Origin: Cenococcum geophilum 1.58
Lineage: Eukaryota; Ascomycota; Dothideomycetes; Gloniales; Gloniaceae
Direction: 5' to 3'
Assembly (NCBI GenBank): GCA_001692895.1
Contig: KV748188.1
Location: 806,001-870,000 of the forward strand
DNA: 64,000 nucleotides
The position numbers and the translations under genes are program-made. The notes below the pieces were generated by a model. The model was not told the origin of the DNA. It did no database searches and saw nothing but the letters and a program-made list of their open reading frames with translations. Every line of letters starts with the position of its first letter. Position 1 is the first letter of the stretch. Below, piece after piece: positions 39,101 through 50,759 of the stretch.

Positions 39101-41165
39101 TTATTATAATCTTTAGGTTATATTAACGTTCTACCCTATTTAAGTATTGTATAATTGCTTATATTGTCAACAACTTATAGGCGAAGGTCTTAACCTTATT
39201 TAAATGCAGAAATTTATTATAGAAATATATTATCTAGATATAACTATTATATGCCACAATCTCTTAAAATAAGTCGATATGCACTTAGTAGAAGGGTCTA
39301 GTTACCTTACTAGTAGGTAGTCTTTTTAATACAATTTCGTAAGCCTTACTAACAGCACAGGTCTTACAGTCGATCATCGCTAAACCTTAAAGTTTCGCAC
39401 CACCTACTTCCTAGGGTAAATACTCAATTGCGTCGGGTCCTGTATAGCCCAGTCTCTTATGCCAAAGTCTGCCATCTACTTCCTAATTAGGAAGGGGGTC
39501 TCGCAATTAGATTACGAATAAGGCCTTGCTTAGGGTCCTTAATTATAGCTTGTTATACTTTAAGGTTGATTAATTATAATAGCGCTCGCAATATATAAAC
39601 GTCTCGTCATCGTTTTTATATAGTAGGTTCTTCTTATTGTCCCACCATATGTCCCTATTATTAAACTTTCTTAAGTAGGCTAAATTTGTATAAAAACCTA
39701 GTATATAAGCTGCGTTAACTAAGAAGATCTTTCTAGGACCTAATAGCGTCCGGATAGTAATTGCCGCCGTCCCTACACCCTTAACTGGATCTATACCCGT
39801 CCCGGCATATATAAAGTTATTGCTTAGTTGAAGCTCGTCAACAAACCTTAATTAATCGTTAATGACGTGTATGGTGGTTCCGTTATTAAGTATTACGCTA
39901 TCGCGTAGCTTGTAGTCAGTGCCTACTTTATAGGCGCCTATTTAATATACGTAAAAGGTACTATTGTCTTCCTTTTCGTCTATGCTCCATGTAGCTTCCT
40001 TTTTTAAAGACTGCTTTCTAACCTTCTTAAGTATTCGCTTGTGCCATTCTAGGGCGTTAGCAATCTTTTCCTCGACCTTCTTGGCCGTCGCTTTATCTGA
40101 TTTTTAGTCCTTTGATCGAACCGACTCGTTAATATAAGGACAATCTTGGAACCAGTAAACAGCTCCGCAGTAGCACGTCGGGGTATCTTTCTTCCGTGCC
40201 GTCTTGGAGGTGGTAGGGGCCTTATCCTTAGGAGCCTCGTCCTTAGGAGCCTTATTGATTGGCTTGCCTTAGAAGCTCACTGCATTGGCACTGAGCTGAG
40301 CTCTATTCTTCTGCTGGGCAGTCTCTAATTATTAATAGTTTCGATATATGTCGACCAGTCGATATATGGATATCACGTGGTCCTTAGCCCAGTTGTGTTT
40401 GTCAAATTCGACCCTCCACGTTAAGGCCTAATTTGGTAATACTGGCTCTACCGCCAGTAGAAAGTCTCTAATTGCTCGGTCGCCGTCTACGTCTAACAAT
40501 TTGATCTTTTTACAGTCGTTATACGTTTTCTCCCACTGCTATAACTAGGTCTCGAAGTTCTAATTCTTTGGGCCCTTTTTAACCTTGGCGTATTAAGTGG
40601 ATAGGTAGAGCTAACGTGCAGTATTAGTAGGGGTAACCCTTTCCTTGAGAGTCACTAGTACGTCGTATACCGAGTTGATACCCAGTATGTAGGTGTTTAG
40701 ATGTCTGGCTACTACACCGGTAGTGTAGCTTCGTAAAGAAGTCAAGGCCGCCTTCTACTTCTTATACTCCTTCTTTACTGTCTTATACCTCTTACGGAGA
40801 ATTTAAAGCTCGTCCTTCTCGTCCTCAGAGAGAGCTGCATATGAGGTCGTTCCTGTCTTCACATCTTAAGGCCTAGGAAAGACTGGTTCAATTAATTGGG
40901 GTAACTTGTCCCGTTTGGTTGAGGGGTTGACGTATTCCCATACGTCTCCTGTTCGGGCTCGAAGCCTGATAAGGTCGATCCATTCGTCCCAATCAGCTTG
41001 GCTCAATAATATCACCGTCGTGGTGATAGCTTGGGTAGGTGGTTGAGAAGTCATTTTGAAAAGGTGCTTACAGAAAGGTCGAAGGATTTGGTAATAAGTA
41101 GTAATTTGATAAGGGGTATAATCAATTAAATCAAATAGTTGAATAGGGGCAATACGGCAAGCAAC

Positions 41166-41178
41166 CCGGGCTCATAAC
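41166..41178 (-). other. Half-tRNA primer binding site of Copia fossil 3
   Basis: Directly inside the LTR the minus strand reads GTTATGAGCCC. This is complementary to the anticodon-loop region of fungal initiator tRNA-Met (GGGCTCATAAC), the internal cut site used by Drosophila copia-type elements for a half-tRNA primer. Match judged by eye. Confidence 0.65.
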
Positions 41179-41426
41179 TGTCAATCGGAAGTCCGTGCAC
41201 CGATTATAAGAAAAGAATGATGACTCTGTCTATTGAATGGTGGCTCTAGAGCCTCTATATATACATAGGAAAGGTGTAGGAAATGAGGACGAGAAGGGGG
41301 TAGGGGGGTGGCAATGGAAACAAGGGGTAGGTGACCGAGTCAATGACCGAGTCAATGATCGAGTCAATGACTGAGTTAATGGGAGGTAGCTGAGTCGGTG
41401 ATAAGATAACCCGATTCAGGTCGACA
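41179..41426 (-). repeat. 5' LTR (element sense) of Copia fossil 3
   Basis: 248 bp, TGTCAATCGG to GGTCGACA on the plus strand. Read in element sense it has TGACTCGGTCAT-type repeats (41332-41383 on the plus strand) upstream of a TATATATAGAGGC TATA-box candidate (about 41255-41268). Confidence 0.9.
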
Positions 41427-41431
41427 ATAAC

Positions 41432-42180
41432 GTTCAGACTTCCGGTAGTTTCTTTACGACTATCGTCATTAAACCCGTTAGAGCCATGGCAGGTCAATAC
41501 TTGAACTTAAGTATTGGACGTTGCTATCAACTGGACCGTAGACGAAAGGATGACCTGTTAATAAAATATTTCTTGGTATTTATTCTCACAGCTGCAAGTA
41601 TTTCCGTTATAAATCCTAGATAATACATAGAGCAATTTAAAACATGAAAGACGATGGGTTATATACTCACTCTTCTGAGTCTTTTCGAGTCCTAAACTAG
41701 CCTTCAGATATTTAGGGATAGTGATCATACCACAGCAATTGTTGAAACTGGAACGTATGTTCGAGACTAATGTTCATAATCTTGTAGGTCTTGGAGTCAG
41801 TAATATTTAGAAATCCACCGAAACCCCCGTTTCTTGTGAGATTCCACTTTTGTAGAGTCATCTCGGCTGTGCAGGATTTGGCTGAACGAGAGTGAAGAGC
41901 TGAGACATTGAAGTCGGTTTTCTTGCTCCTCTGATACTTGTTTCGTAAAAGAAATACTGGGTGCATTTGCTGCGCTCCCGCTAACAGGTCGTTGCTTCTT
42001 TTTGATTTCATATCGGACTGTGCTTGACCCGAGACCAGTCAAACTTGTTCGTAGGATACGTATGTATTTTAGTAGCATGTGAAATATTTAAGAACACACA
42101 AAAATCTGATTGCCTATGTAATAAAGCTCTGTCTAAAGGAGTTTAAGAGGAACTAGGGATGCTTAGTAGGCTAATGTCTA
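41432..42180. other. No recognisable gene
   Basis: Normal-composition sequence between Copia fossil 3 and the MITE. Two overlapping minus-strand frames of 93-99 codons (41712-42078) show no domain I know and no clear start context; I do not call them genes. Confidence 0.5.
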
Positions 42181-42527
42181 TAACGTGTTTCACCACTCAG
42201 TGGCCCACCTCACTCAGTGGCCCACTCTATTTCTCACCAAAAATCGTAAAAATCATAGTATAATATCTTAACAACCACTTAATAAGAATTTCTAAAAATT
42301 TATATTTAAGCTTATATATATATATATTATTTCTCCTCTTTTAATTTTAAACTAATTTATTTAGTAGTTATAGATATATAAAAATTAATGTAGAATTTGC
42401 TGTTTAAAACTATATATCTCTAATATCTCTATAACTACTTTATAGATTTATTTAAAATTAAAAGGAAAGAAGTATAATATATATGCAAGCTCAAATATAA
42501 ATTTTAGAAATTATTATTAAGTGGTTG

Positions 42528-42767
42528 TGTAACCGACTACCGGTACTATGCCAAAACGCCTGCGTATCACCTGCGTATCGACTGCGTATCACCTGCGTAT
42601 TGACTGCGTATTGACTGCGTATCACTTACGTATCACGATGTTTTAGTTACGAAGTAGTCTCCCCTTTTGACTTATTACCAACACCTTCCTCATGTATTTA
42701 TACCACTTGATTTCCATAGATTTACAATCAAGTTGCTCGTTTAATCCCATACACTGCAAAGCTTACA
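42528..42767. mobile_element. Solo LTR D (240 bp), inside the MITE
   Basis: Begins TGTAA and ends TTACA, with a perfect 5-bp target duplication GGTTG (42523-42527 and 42768-42772). The MITE's other arm near 42266-42280 shows the unoccupied sequence in mirror image. Family not identified. Confidence 0.83.
42561..42637. repeat. 11-bp tandem repeat, seven units, within solo LTR D
   Basis: Units of TGCGTATCACC or TGCGTATTGAC in direct tandem near one end of the LTR, a position where LTRs often carry enhancer repeats. Confidence 0.85.
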
Positions 42768-42863
42768 GGTTGTTAAGATATTATACTGTGATTTTTACGA
42801 TTTTTGGTGAGAAATAGAGTGGGCCACTGAGTGGGGTGGGCCACTGAGTGGTGAAACACGTTA

Positions 42864-43225
42864 GGAGATGAGCTATATGACTAATCAGTTTGGAAGTCAT
42901 TTATAAAAAGTATTAGTGACCTGGGATTGGACCCTGCGATTTTGAAGTGTCAGTAGGACGGAAAGATACTGCTTTCGTGTTCTTCAGTTCTTCAAGAGTG
43001 GTCGCGTGCAGCCGAAAGAGATAATTGAAGGGATTCCTTGGCGCTGACATGTCGCAGGTACCTGGATTCGGCAACGGTGCATGACGAAGAGGCGGGTGCA
43101 GCAGCTCCCCCAGCCACCAGCCTCTCCATACCTTCTCCATCAACAAACCTCTTTGACTAAATCATCGGCACTTCCATTCACCATCGCTGCAGTTCATCGG
43201 TATCAATTTTTGTAGCATCTTCACT
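42864..43225 (+). promoter_or_regulatory. PEP4 upstream region
   Basis: 362 bp between the MITE and the PEP4 start codon. It contains a CA/CT-rich stretch (about 43105-43200) of the kind seen in fungal 5' leaders. No convincing TATA box or protein site identified. A 77-codon minus-strand frame here looks fortuitous. Confidence 0.4.
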
Positions 43226-44599
<1,374 letters not shown>

Positions 44600-45358
44600 A
44601 CTATTCGGCAGTGTTTCGGGTATGGAATAGGCTCTATGAGGAACACTGGTTGAAGGCTGTTGTGTGATACTCCCTGCAATGGCGCTCGACTTAAATTGTA
44701 GCTATATAGGATTTTACCCTTTGTATTCTTTTATCCTCGCGCCTTTGGCTGGTGCTTTTCGTTTTGTAATGGCGAAATGCTAGTATATTTAGAGGCCTTT
44801 CTGCTGCCTGGCATGTGATGCATGATAATGTGGCTTGTGCTCAACGGTTAGCCCTGTCCGAAATAATCGCGGTTGGACTGCAGGGCCAAAAGAAGATGCA
44901 CCAGGCCAGGCGGAAAGTACCCTCAAGGAGATTTAGCTTCCTCCCTACCCGACGCGGGGCTAAAAAGTAATGAATTCATGGCTAGCTCTCTTATCAGGTC
45001 TGGCCAGGTGCAGGCAACCTCAACCACATGCAGTCGATCTTGCTTTTCGCCACAAGGCGGTCGTCGGTTGCAGATCACGACCAAGACCAAAGTGATGTGA
45101 ATTTCTAGTCAGCGCGTTTGTCTCCCGACCCACTTCCTCCAACATGTGATAACATAGTCTTCTAACTGCCTGAAGCAGTGCTGCTGTTGCTGACATTGTG
45201 TGATAGCATTTTTTTGCCTTTGCGTTGTGCTTCCTTGCTCCCCGGAGCCCTCGCCCTTCGAATATCCGTCTACTCATCCACCTATATCCCAATAATTACA
45301 GCCCCCTTCACCTCCACACCCCGTCCCCCCAAACTTCGAAGATAATAACACAATCATC
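44600..45358. other. PEP4-ATG26 intergenic region
   Basis: Holds the PEP4 3' untranslated part and the ATG26 promoter. A C-rich/CT-rich stretch at about 45298-45335 directly before the ATG26 start is typical of fungal promoters or leaders. Open frames here (for example 44873-45100) have no recognisable content. No RNA gene found. Confidence 0.5.
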
Positions 45359-48300
45359 ATGGCGTCGGAGGATGGCTTGCGGGAGAAGGTTGGCCGGAAG
45401 TTGACCAAGCGGCGGAAGGATACTAAGAGAGTCTCGCTGGACATCCCGGAGCGCTTCAAAGATGGGGACGACGCACAGGACGACGTTACTGCTCCGAAGA
45501 GCAAGGAGACCATAGCGATGAATCAGTCCATATTTTCTATGATCGCCAGAGCGGGCCAGCAGTCGCAGACCGATCTTCGTACCGTGCACGAAGTTGATTC
45601 GGGGGAAAGTGATGAAGAGGGTGGAGATCAGGCACACTTTCAGAGCCTCGATGGAGCTGCACGGCTGAGTCGGCTGAGCACTGTGAATACTTGGGAAGCC
45701 TCTGGAATGGATGAAGAAGTCTCAAAAGACAAGGAAGGCAAACACCGAAGGGGTCTGTCAGAGCACCGTTTACTTAAGTCGTTGCCAAAGTTGAGCATGA
45801 AGACCCGAAAAGATAGTGGGAGAGAAAGCTCATCTGGCGGTCATATGTCTTCTTCACAAATACTTCCTGCACGCCCAACTGATGAGGGTCCCACTGGTAC
45901 CTCTCAAGATGAGACGACCCAGAAGCGGAAAATGAAAATGAAGCACCAAGGAGCACCCGATGCTGAGAACCTTCCGTTAGAGCCTCGCAGAAGTAGGCAT
46001 GGTAGCACTGCGAGCGCTTCTAAAAGCAAAACACCGCTTACGCTTGCACAAAGATTACAGCAAATCTTCGAATTTGAGACTTTAGAGGAAGTCATTTCTG
46101 GTTTGTTACTCTAGCCCTTTCCACAACTATTCACTGACAGGCACAGAATATCCCTGCTGGCTTTTGCAGAGTATCCTTCTTCAGGGCTATATGTATATTA
46201 CTCAGAAACACATATGCTTCTATGCGTACATTCCCAAGAAATATGTGAGCACCTTCGATTCTCCCATCGTGAATACTGCTCATATACTATAGCATGAGGG
46301 TAGCAAGACTGGCTATCTCTACAAACGTGGACGATCCAAGTACAACAGATACTGGTTTATCCTTAAAGGCGATGTTCTGGCTTACTATACCAATCCGGCC
46401 GATCTTTACTTTCCCAGAAACCGAATAAATTTGCAGTACGGAATATCCGCTTCGGTAATTGAATTAAAAGACAAGCACAAGGAAGACACGACCTTTACAG
46501 TTACAACCGATGAACGAACTTACCAATTCAAAGCTGATAGTGCTGCCAGCGCTAAGGAGTGGGCTCGCTCTATTCAGAAGGTAATATTTCGGACTCATAA
46601 TGAAGGAAATAGCGTCAAGATATCACTGCCAACGCAGAATGTTCTGGATATCGAGGAGAGTACGATACTTGATTTCGCCGACACCGTCAAGATTAGAGTT
46701 ATTGATAATGATGAGACTTTTGCAATTGACGACGTATGTATACTTCACTCTTGATCCTGAAAGTATGACTATTTGACCAAATCTAGTACTTTTTCTCGTT
46801 CTTTAGTCACGGACAGGATGCTCTAAATGTTTTACGAATTATGGTAAATGATAATGATGCCCATGGGCCTTCACCACAACGCCCGGGCCATGATGGGCAG
46901 ATAGATACGCGATTACGGCGTAGTAGATCTGAGGAACGTCACCACATCCATACCCACAGTCTCGCAGAGGCTCCTCCGATCCGAGAAAATGTCAGGGCCA
47001 CACTGTCACCACTCCCTGTAGCACAGCTTGGGGGTCCTAGTTCAAGAGTAAGCGGTGACTCGGCGCGGTCCAGCTTTGACATCAATCGACGAAGTTTTGA
47101 TGCTCGAAGAAGCATAGATGTTTCCAGGAGTTTTCGAAGACCAAGCCATGAAGTCAGGCGTAGTATTAGTGAAAGCCGGGATAGTGTACATATCAGGAGT
47201 CGTCCTGGGGACAAGTCCCCTCTATCTGCGAAGCCACAGGGCTCTTCCGGTTCTGCAACCAATTCACTGGATCCCAGAACAGAGTCTTCCGCGGCCATCC
47301 AATCCATCGACGAGACTAATGCTTCGGCTAGCCAGATATTGAATCGTAGTGACGTCTTCCGAAGACCAACAATTCACCGTTCAACGATGTCCACGTCAGA
47401 GACCTCTATTGATAAAATAGGAAGGCAGTCTCAGGACACAGCCCGATCAGCCAATGCTAGGAAGGTTCCACAGAAATCTTCGGGCCTTCCCCATCTGAAA
47501 CATACAAGTAGCCAACGCAAGGGAAATATGATATCGGTTGGTGCAGCTGATATGGACGAAGATAGTGAGGCGCAACAGATAAATGCACAGCTTTCAGGGT
47601 CATCATCCGCCTTACAGGATCTCATGGGCGCTGCTTCGTATCCTCTACAGAAAGCTTCAGGACTTGCTGGCTTTATCAGGAGCCGGTCGAAAAGGATGAG
47701 TAACCTACTTGCAACCGAATCAATGGGCTATTACGAGAAGGTCTCTGGAATGTGGGCTGGTGGAAGAAAACATTACAACACAGCAGAAGGTTTGACACCT
47801 GATGATCAAGTCCATGGACTTGAAGAAGATGAAGATGCGACCAAGGCTGCCGAGCATTTCCGGGAACACTTCGCTCTTCCTGACGCCGAGCAGCTTCAGT
47901 CTTCCTTCTTCTGCTCTCTAACGCGTATCTTCCCAACGTATGGGAAGATATACGTTAGCAATCATTATCTCTGCTTCCGCAGTCTCATGCCCGGATCAAA
48001 GACAAAGGTAGAACTTTATCGTAGTTGTCGATGTATGAACTTAAGGTTAACCGCGCCTAGATAATTCTACCTTTTAAGGACATAGAAAATGTTAACAAGG
48101 AGAATGGATTCAGGATCCGTACCTACGGGCTTGCCGTAGTCATCCGCGGCCACGAAGAGCTTTTCTTTGAATTCTCTCGGCAGGATTACCGAGACGATTG
48201 TACTGTGACTCTTCTTCGAATCTTAGAGAGCGTTAGATATATGGAAGATATCGATTCGGTCAACGAAGATGACGATGCTGATGATGAAACTGCAAAAGCA

Positions 48301-50191
48301 GAGCACGATATGCTAAGAGAGGCTCGGAAGGGTACCGAGAGTGAGACCCCTCTTGAAATGTCTCAAATAATCCGCGAGACCGGTAAGTGGTAGCAATCTT
48401 CACAGCTTTGTATGGATTGCAAATCTAACGCAACCACAGAACACGGAAGGATTCCACTCATATTTGACGACCCTCTTGCATCAATTGTTGACTTCAAGCC
48501 TGCTGGTTCTCTCAAGATCACATGTTTCACACGTCATTGACGAGCCTTTTGCGCTCATTGTTGCTCTCGGGTATGCTGGTTCTCTCAAGATCACATGCCT
48601 AACGATTGGGTCTCGTGGCGACGTTCAGCCGTACATTGCCCTCTGTAAGGGTCTAATTGAAGAAGGCCATCAACCGCGAATTGCGACTCATGCGGAGTTT
48701 GAGCCTTGGGTCCGAAAACATGGCATTGATTTTGCGCCTGTCGATGGTAACCCTGCTGAACTGATGAGAATATGTGTTGAGCATGGCATGTTCACTTGGT
48801 CTTTTATGAAAGAGGCAAACTCCAAAGTAAGCTTCTACCTTTACCGTACCTTTATTGATGTAAACGCCGCTAACATATTTGTCAGTTCCGAGGGTGGCTT
48901 GACGACGTGTGTAGCTCAGCGTGGAGAGCCTGCCAGGGCTCTGATCTTCTGATCGAAAGTCCAAGTGCCATGGCTGGGATCCATATTGCCGAAGCTCTCG
49001 AGATACCGTACTTCCGTGCGTTCACGATGCCTTGGACGAGGACAAGGGCATACCCCCATGCCTTCGCTGTTCCGGACCACAAGATGGGTGGAGGGTACAA
49101 TTCCCTGATGTATGTTGCATTTGATAACATGTTCTGGACTGCCATCGCTGGCCAAGTAAATCGCTGGCGGCGTCGAGAGCTCGGGTTGTCGAGTACAAGC
49201 TTGAGCAAGATGCAGCAAAACTCGAGGCCGTTTCTATACAACTTCAGTCCTTCTGTTGTCGTGCCACCGCTCGATTGGCCTGATTGGATTAGTGTTACTG
49301 GATATTGGTTCCTGGACGAGTCACAGGGATGGGAGCCACCTGCTGATCTGGCCGAATTCATTCGAAAAGCTCGTGAAGATGGGAAGAAGTTGGTATATGT
49401 CGGCTTTGGCTCTATCGTTGTAGACGACCCCGCAGCTTTGACTAAAACTGTAGTGGACTCTGTTCTGAAAGCCGATGTCCGATGTATCTTGTCCAAGGGC
49501 TGGTCTGATAGGTTGGGTAAGAAGGATGCTTCGAAGCCTGAAATTCCTCTCCCCTCAGATATCTTTCAGATCCAATCAGCTCCTCATGATTGGTTATTCA
49601 AGCAACTGGACGCAGCTGTACACCACGGCGGCTCTGGCACCACGGGGGCTAGTCTTCGAGCGGGAATCCCAACAATTATTAAACCTTTCTTCGGCGATCA
49701 ATGGTTTTACGGGCAACGCGTGGAAGATCTTGGCGTTGGTATCTGTTTGAAGAAGGTCAACACCAGCGTCCTAGCCCGTGCGCTGTGGGAGGCAACCAAC
49801 AGCTCAAGACTCATTGGCAAGGCAAAGGTGCTCGGGGAGAAAATTCGCAAAGTAAGTTGTCTAATAGCACTTTTTATTTACCATACTAACTCCAATTACG
49901 TAGGAAAACGGGGTCCAAGTAGCAATACAGACGATTTACCGAGAGCTGGATCGTGCTAAGTCTCAAGTAAAGAAACATGAGAAGCACGGCGATGCTCATA
50001 ATGATTTTGAGGAAGACTGGACTTGGATCGATGACGAAGAAGAGTTGGAAATGGCGCCACAACAGGTTGCAAAATGGCAGCCTATGACTCATATGGGTAA
50101 TGCAGGTGTTGGTAGTCAGGGTGCTGGTTCATCGTTGGCGTTAGGGAGTCACTGCCGGGGAGGGCGGCATCTAGAGCATAATACCGTCTAG
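45359..50191 (+). CDS. ATG26: Sterol 3-beta-glucosyltransferase (ATG26/UGT51), with a frame-disturbing internal duplication
   Basis: Membrane-associated enzyme that transfers glucose from UDP-glucose to the 3-hydroxyl of ergosterol; in some yeasts it is needed for pexophagy. Proposed exons: 45359-46100, 46147-46244, 46293-46733, 46787-48007, 48061-48382, 48440-48826, 48886-49851, 49904-50191. Domains in order: acidic/Ser-rich N-terminus; GRAM (about residues 235-285, EYPCWLLQS); PH (about 290-390, GYLYKRG...[10 protein letters not shown]); a long Ser/Arg-rich linker; second GRAM (about 780-850, [14 protein letters not shown]); family-28/UGT glycosyltransferase ([13 protein letters not shown] at its start, [15 protein letters not shown] sugar-nucleotide motif near its end); acidic tail. 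All phases agree except in exon 6, where a 73-bp tandem duplication (48452-48597) shifts the frame unless splicing differs (see that entry). Without it the product would be about 1463 aa, close to family length. Whether this allele is functional is open. Confidence 0.9.
48452..48597 (+). repeat. Diverged 73-bp tandem duplication in ATG26 exon 6
   Basis: Copy A is 48452-48524 and copy B 48525-48597. The last 24 bases of each are identical (48501-48524 and 48574-48597); upstream, GACGACCCTCTTGC in A matches GACGAGCCTTTTGC in B, exactly 73 bases apart. 73 is not a multiple of three. Read through from the family-typical acceptor (exon start 48440), the frame meets TGA at 48537-48539. The encoded peptides are alike (DDPLASIV against DEPFALIV), a mostly conservative pattern. 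Confidence 0.85.
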
Positions 50192-50740
50192 CGAGTTTCA
50201 GGAATTTAAGATGAGTAGATTTGCAGTATTTCAAGCGGTTTATCTTGATATTCACAGGCGTCTGGCGGCATAGTGATTGATACCTTGGGGTTGGAAAGCG
50301 CAAACGGAATGAGCGGGAGAAAGAATTTTTCTTTATTTGGGACCTGGGCATATGCGAAACTGGTGCAGGTGGTACGATTAGTAGCCGCACGTGACCGGTT
50401 TGCGACCACTAGTACAAATGAACACTCTTCCCCTCCGCTTGCTCATCCTGATGCTTCAGCGCGGCTGAACCCGCCCCAGTGCCTCTCCAAAATCTCAACT
50501 CCATGTCAACCGCTCGCACCGCCACGCAAACCATTCACACTCCCACTTAATTGCTCTCCCAATTACCTCCCCTCTACCCCCTGCTCCCAGTCCACTGGTT
50601 TTCTGGGCTATTCTCACCGCGCCGACGCGACGAGCTACTAAGCTTCTCCAGCTCTTTCCGTACACATCCCGAATGCGCCATCGTTGCGCCCTTCCTCACT
50701 TCGACGCGAGAGACCTCACCGACACCACGTAGCGATTCGC
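50192..50740. other. ATG26-FCP1 intergenic region
   Basis: About 550 bp holding the ATG26 3' end and the FCP1 promoter. Pyrimidine-rich from about 50415 to 50600. A 122-codon plus-strand frame (50273-50641) has no recognisable domain and overlaps this composition bias, so I do not call it. Confidence 0.45.
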
Positions 50741-50752
50741 ATGAGCATGTAA
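50741..50752 (+). promoter_or_regulatory. Minimal upstream ORF before FCP1 (nested start-stop)
   Basis: ATG AGC ATG TAA at 50741-50752, ending 7 bases before the FCP1 ATG at 50760. The second ATG is followed at once by TAA, giving a start-stop element. If transcription starts upstream it would be met first by scanning ribosomes and could lower FCP1 translation. The transcript start is not known. Confidence 0.5.
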
Positions 50753-50759
50753 AGGAGGA

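Larger units (their letters stand above)
35875..41426 (-). mobile_element. Copia fossil 3 (minus strand, both LTRs present)
   Basis: 5552 bp, LTRs 35875-36135 and 41179-41426, perfect 5-bp target duplication ATAAC (35870-35874 and 41427-41431). On the minus strand: primer site next to the right LTR, gag start near 41054, integrase region around 39400-38000, reverse transcriptase with its catalytic region near 37285-37260, RNase H to about 36350, then a G-run polypurine tract against the left LTR. The gag end keeps near-normal composition while pol is strongly AT-rich. Broken, many breaks. LTRs are nearly identical apart from a repeat-number change, so the insertion is fairly young. Confidence 0.92.
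42183..42861. mobile_element. Foldback MITE with long inverted repeats (TA target site)
   Basis: 679 bp flanked by TA (42181-42182 and 42862-42863). The terminal inverted repeats exceed 90 bp: ACGTGTTTCACCACTCAGTG... at 42183 is mirrored at 42861. Beyond them the two halves continue as a looser, AT-rich inverted repeat nearly to the centre (about 42390), once the solo LTR at 42528-42767 is set aside. The tip shares CGTGTTTCA with the pogo-type transposon at 32332-34730, so a Fot1/pogo transposase is the likely mover. It ends about 365 bp before the PEP4 start codon. Confidence 0.9.

Noticed and set aside
41712-42078. Two overlapping minus-strand frames of 93-99 codons
   Set aside because: No recognisable domain, poor mutual support, and no promoter or intron pattern.
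42913-43146. 77-codon minus-strand frame upstream of PEP4
   Set aside because: Overlaps the likely PEP4 leader, no domain, probably chance.
44873-45100. 75-codon plus-strand frame between PEP4 and ATG26
   Set aside because: No family resemblance; lies in the intergenic region.
50273-50641. 122-codon plus-strand frame before FCP1
   Set aside because: Pro/Ser/Thr-rich through CT-rich leader composition; no domain.
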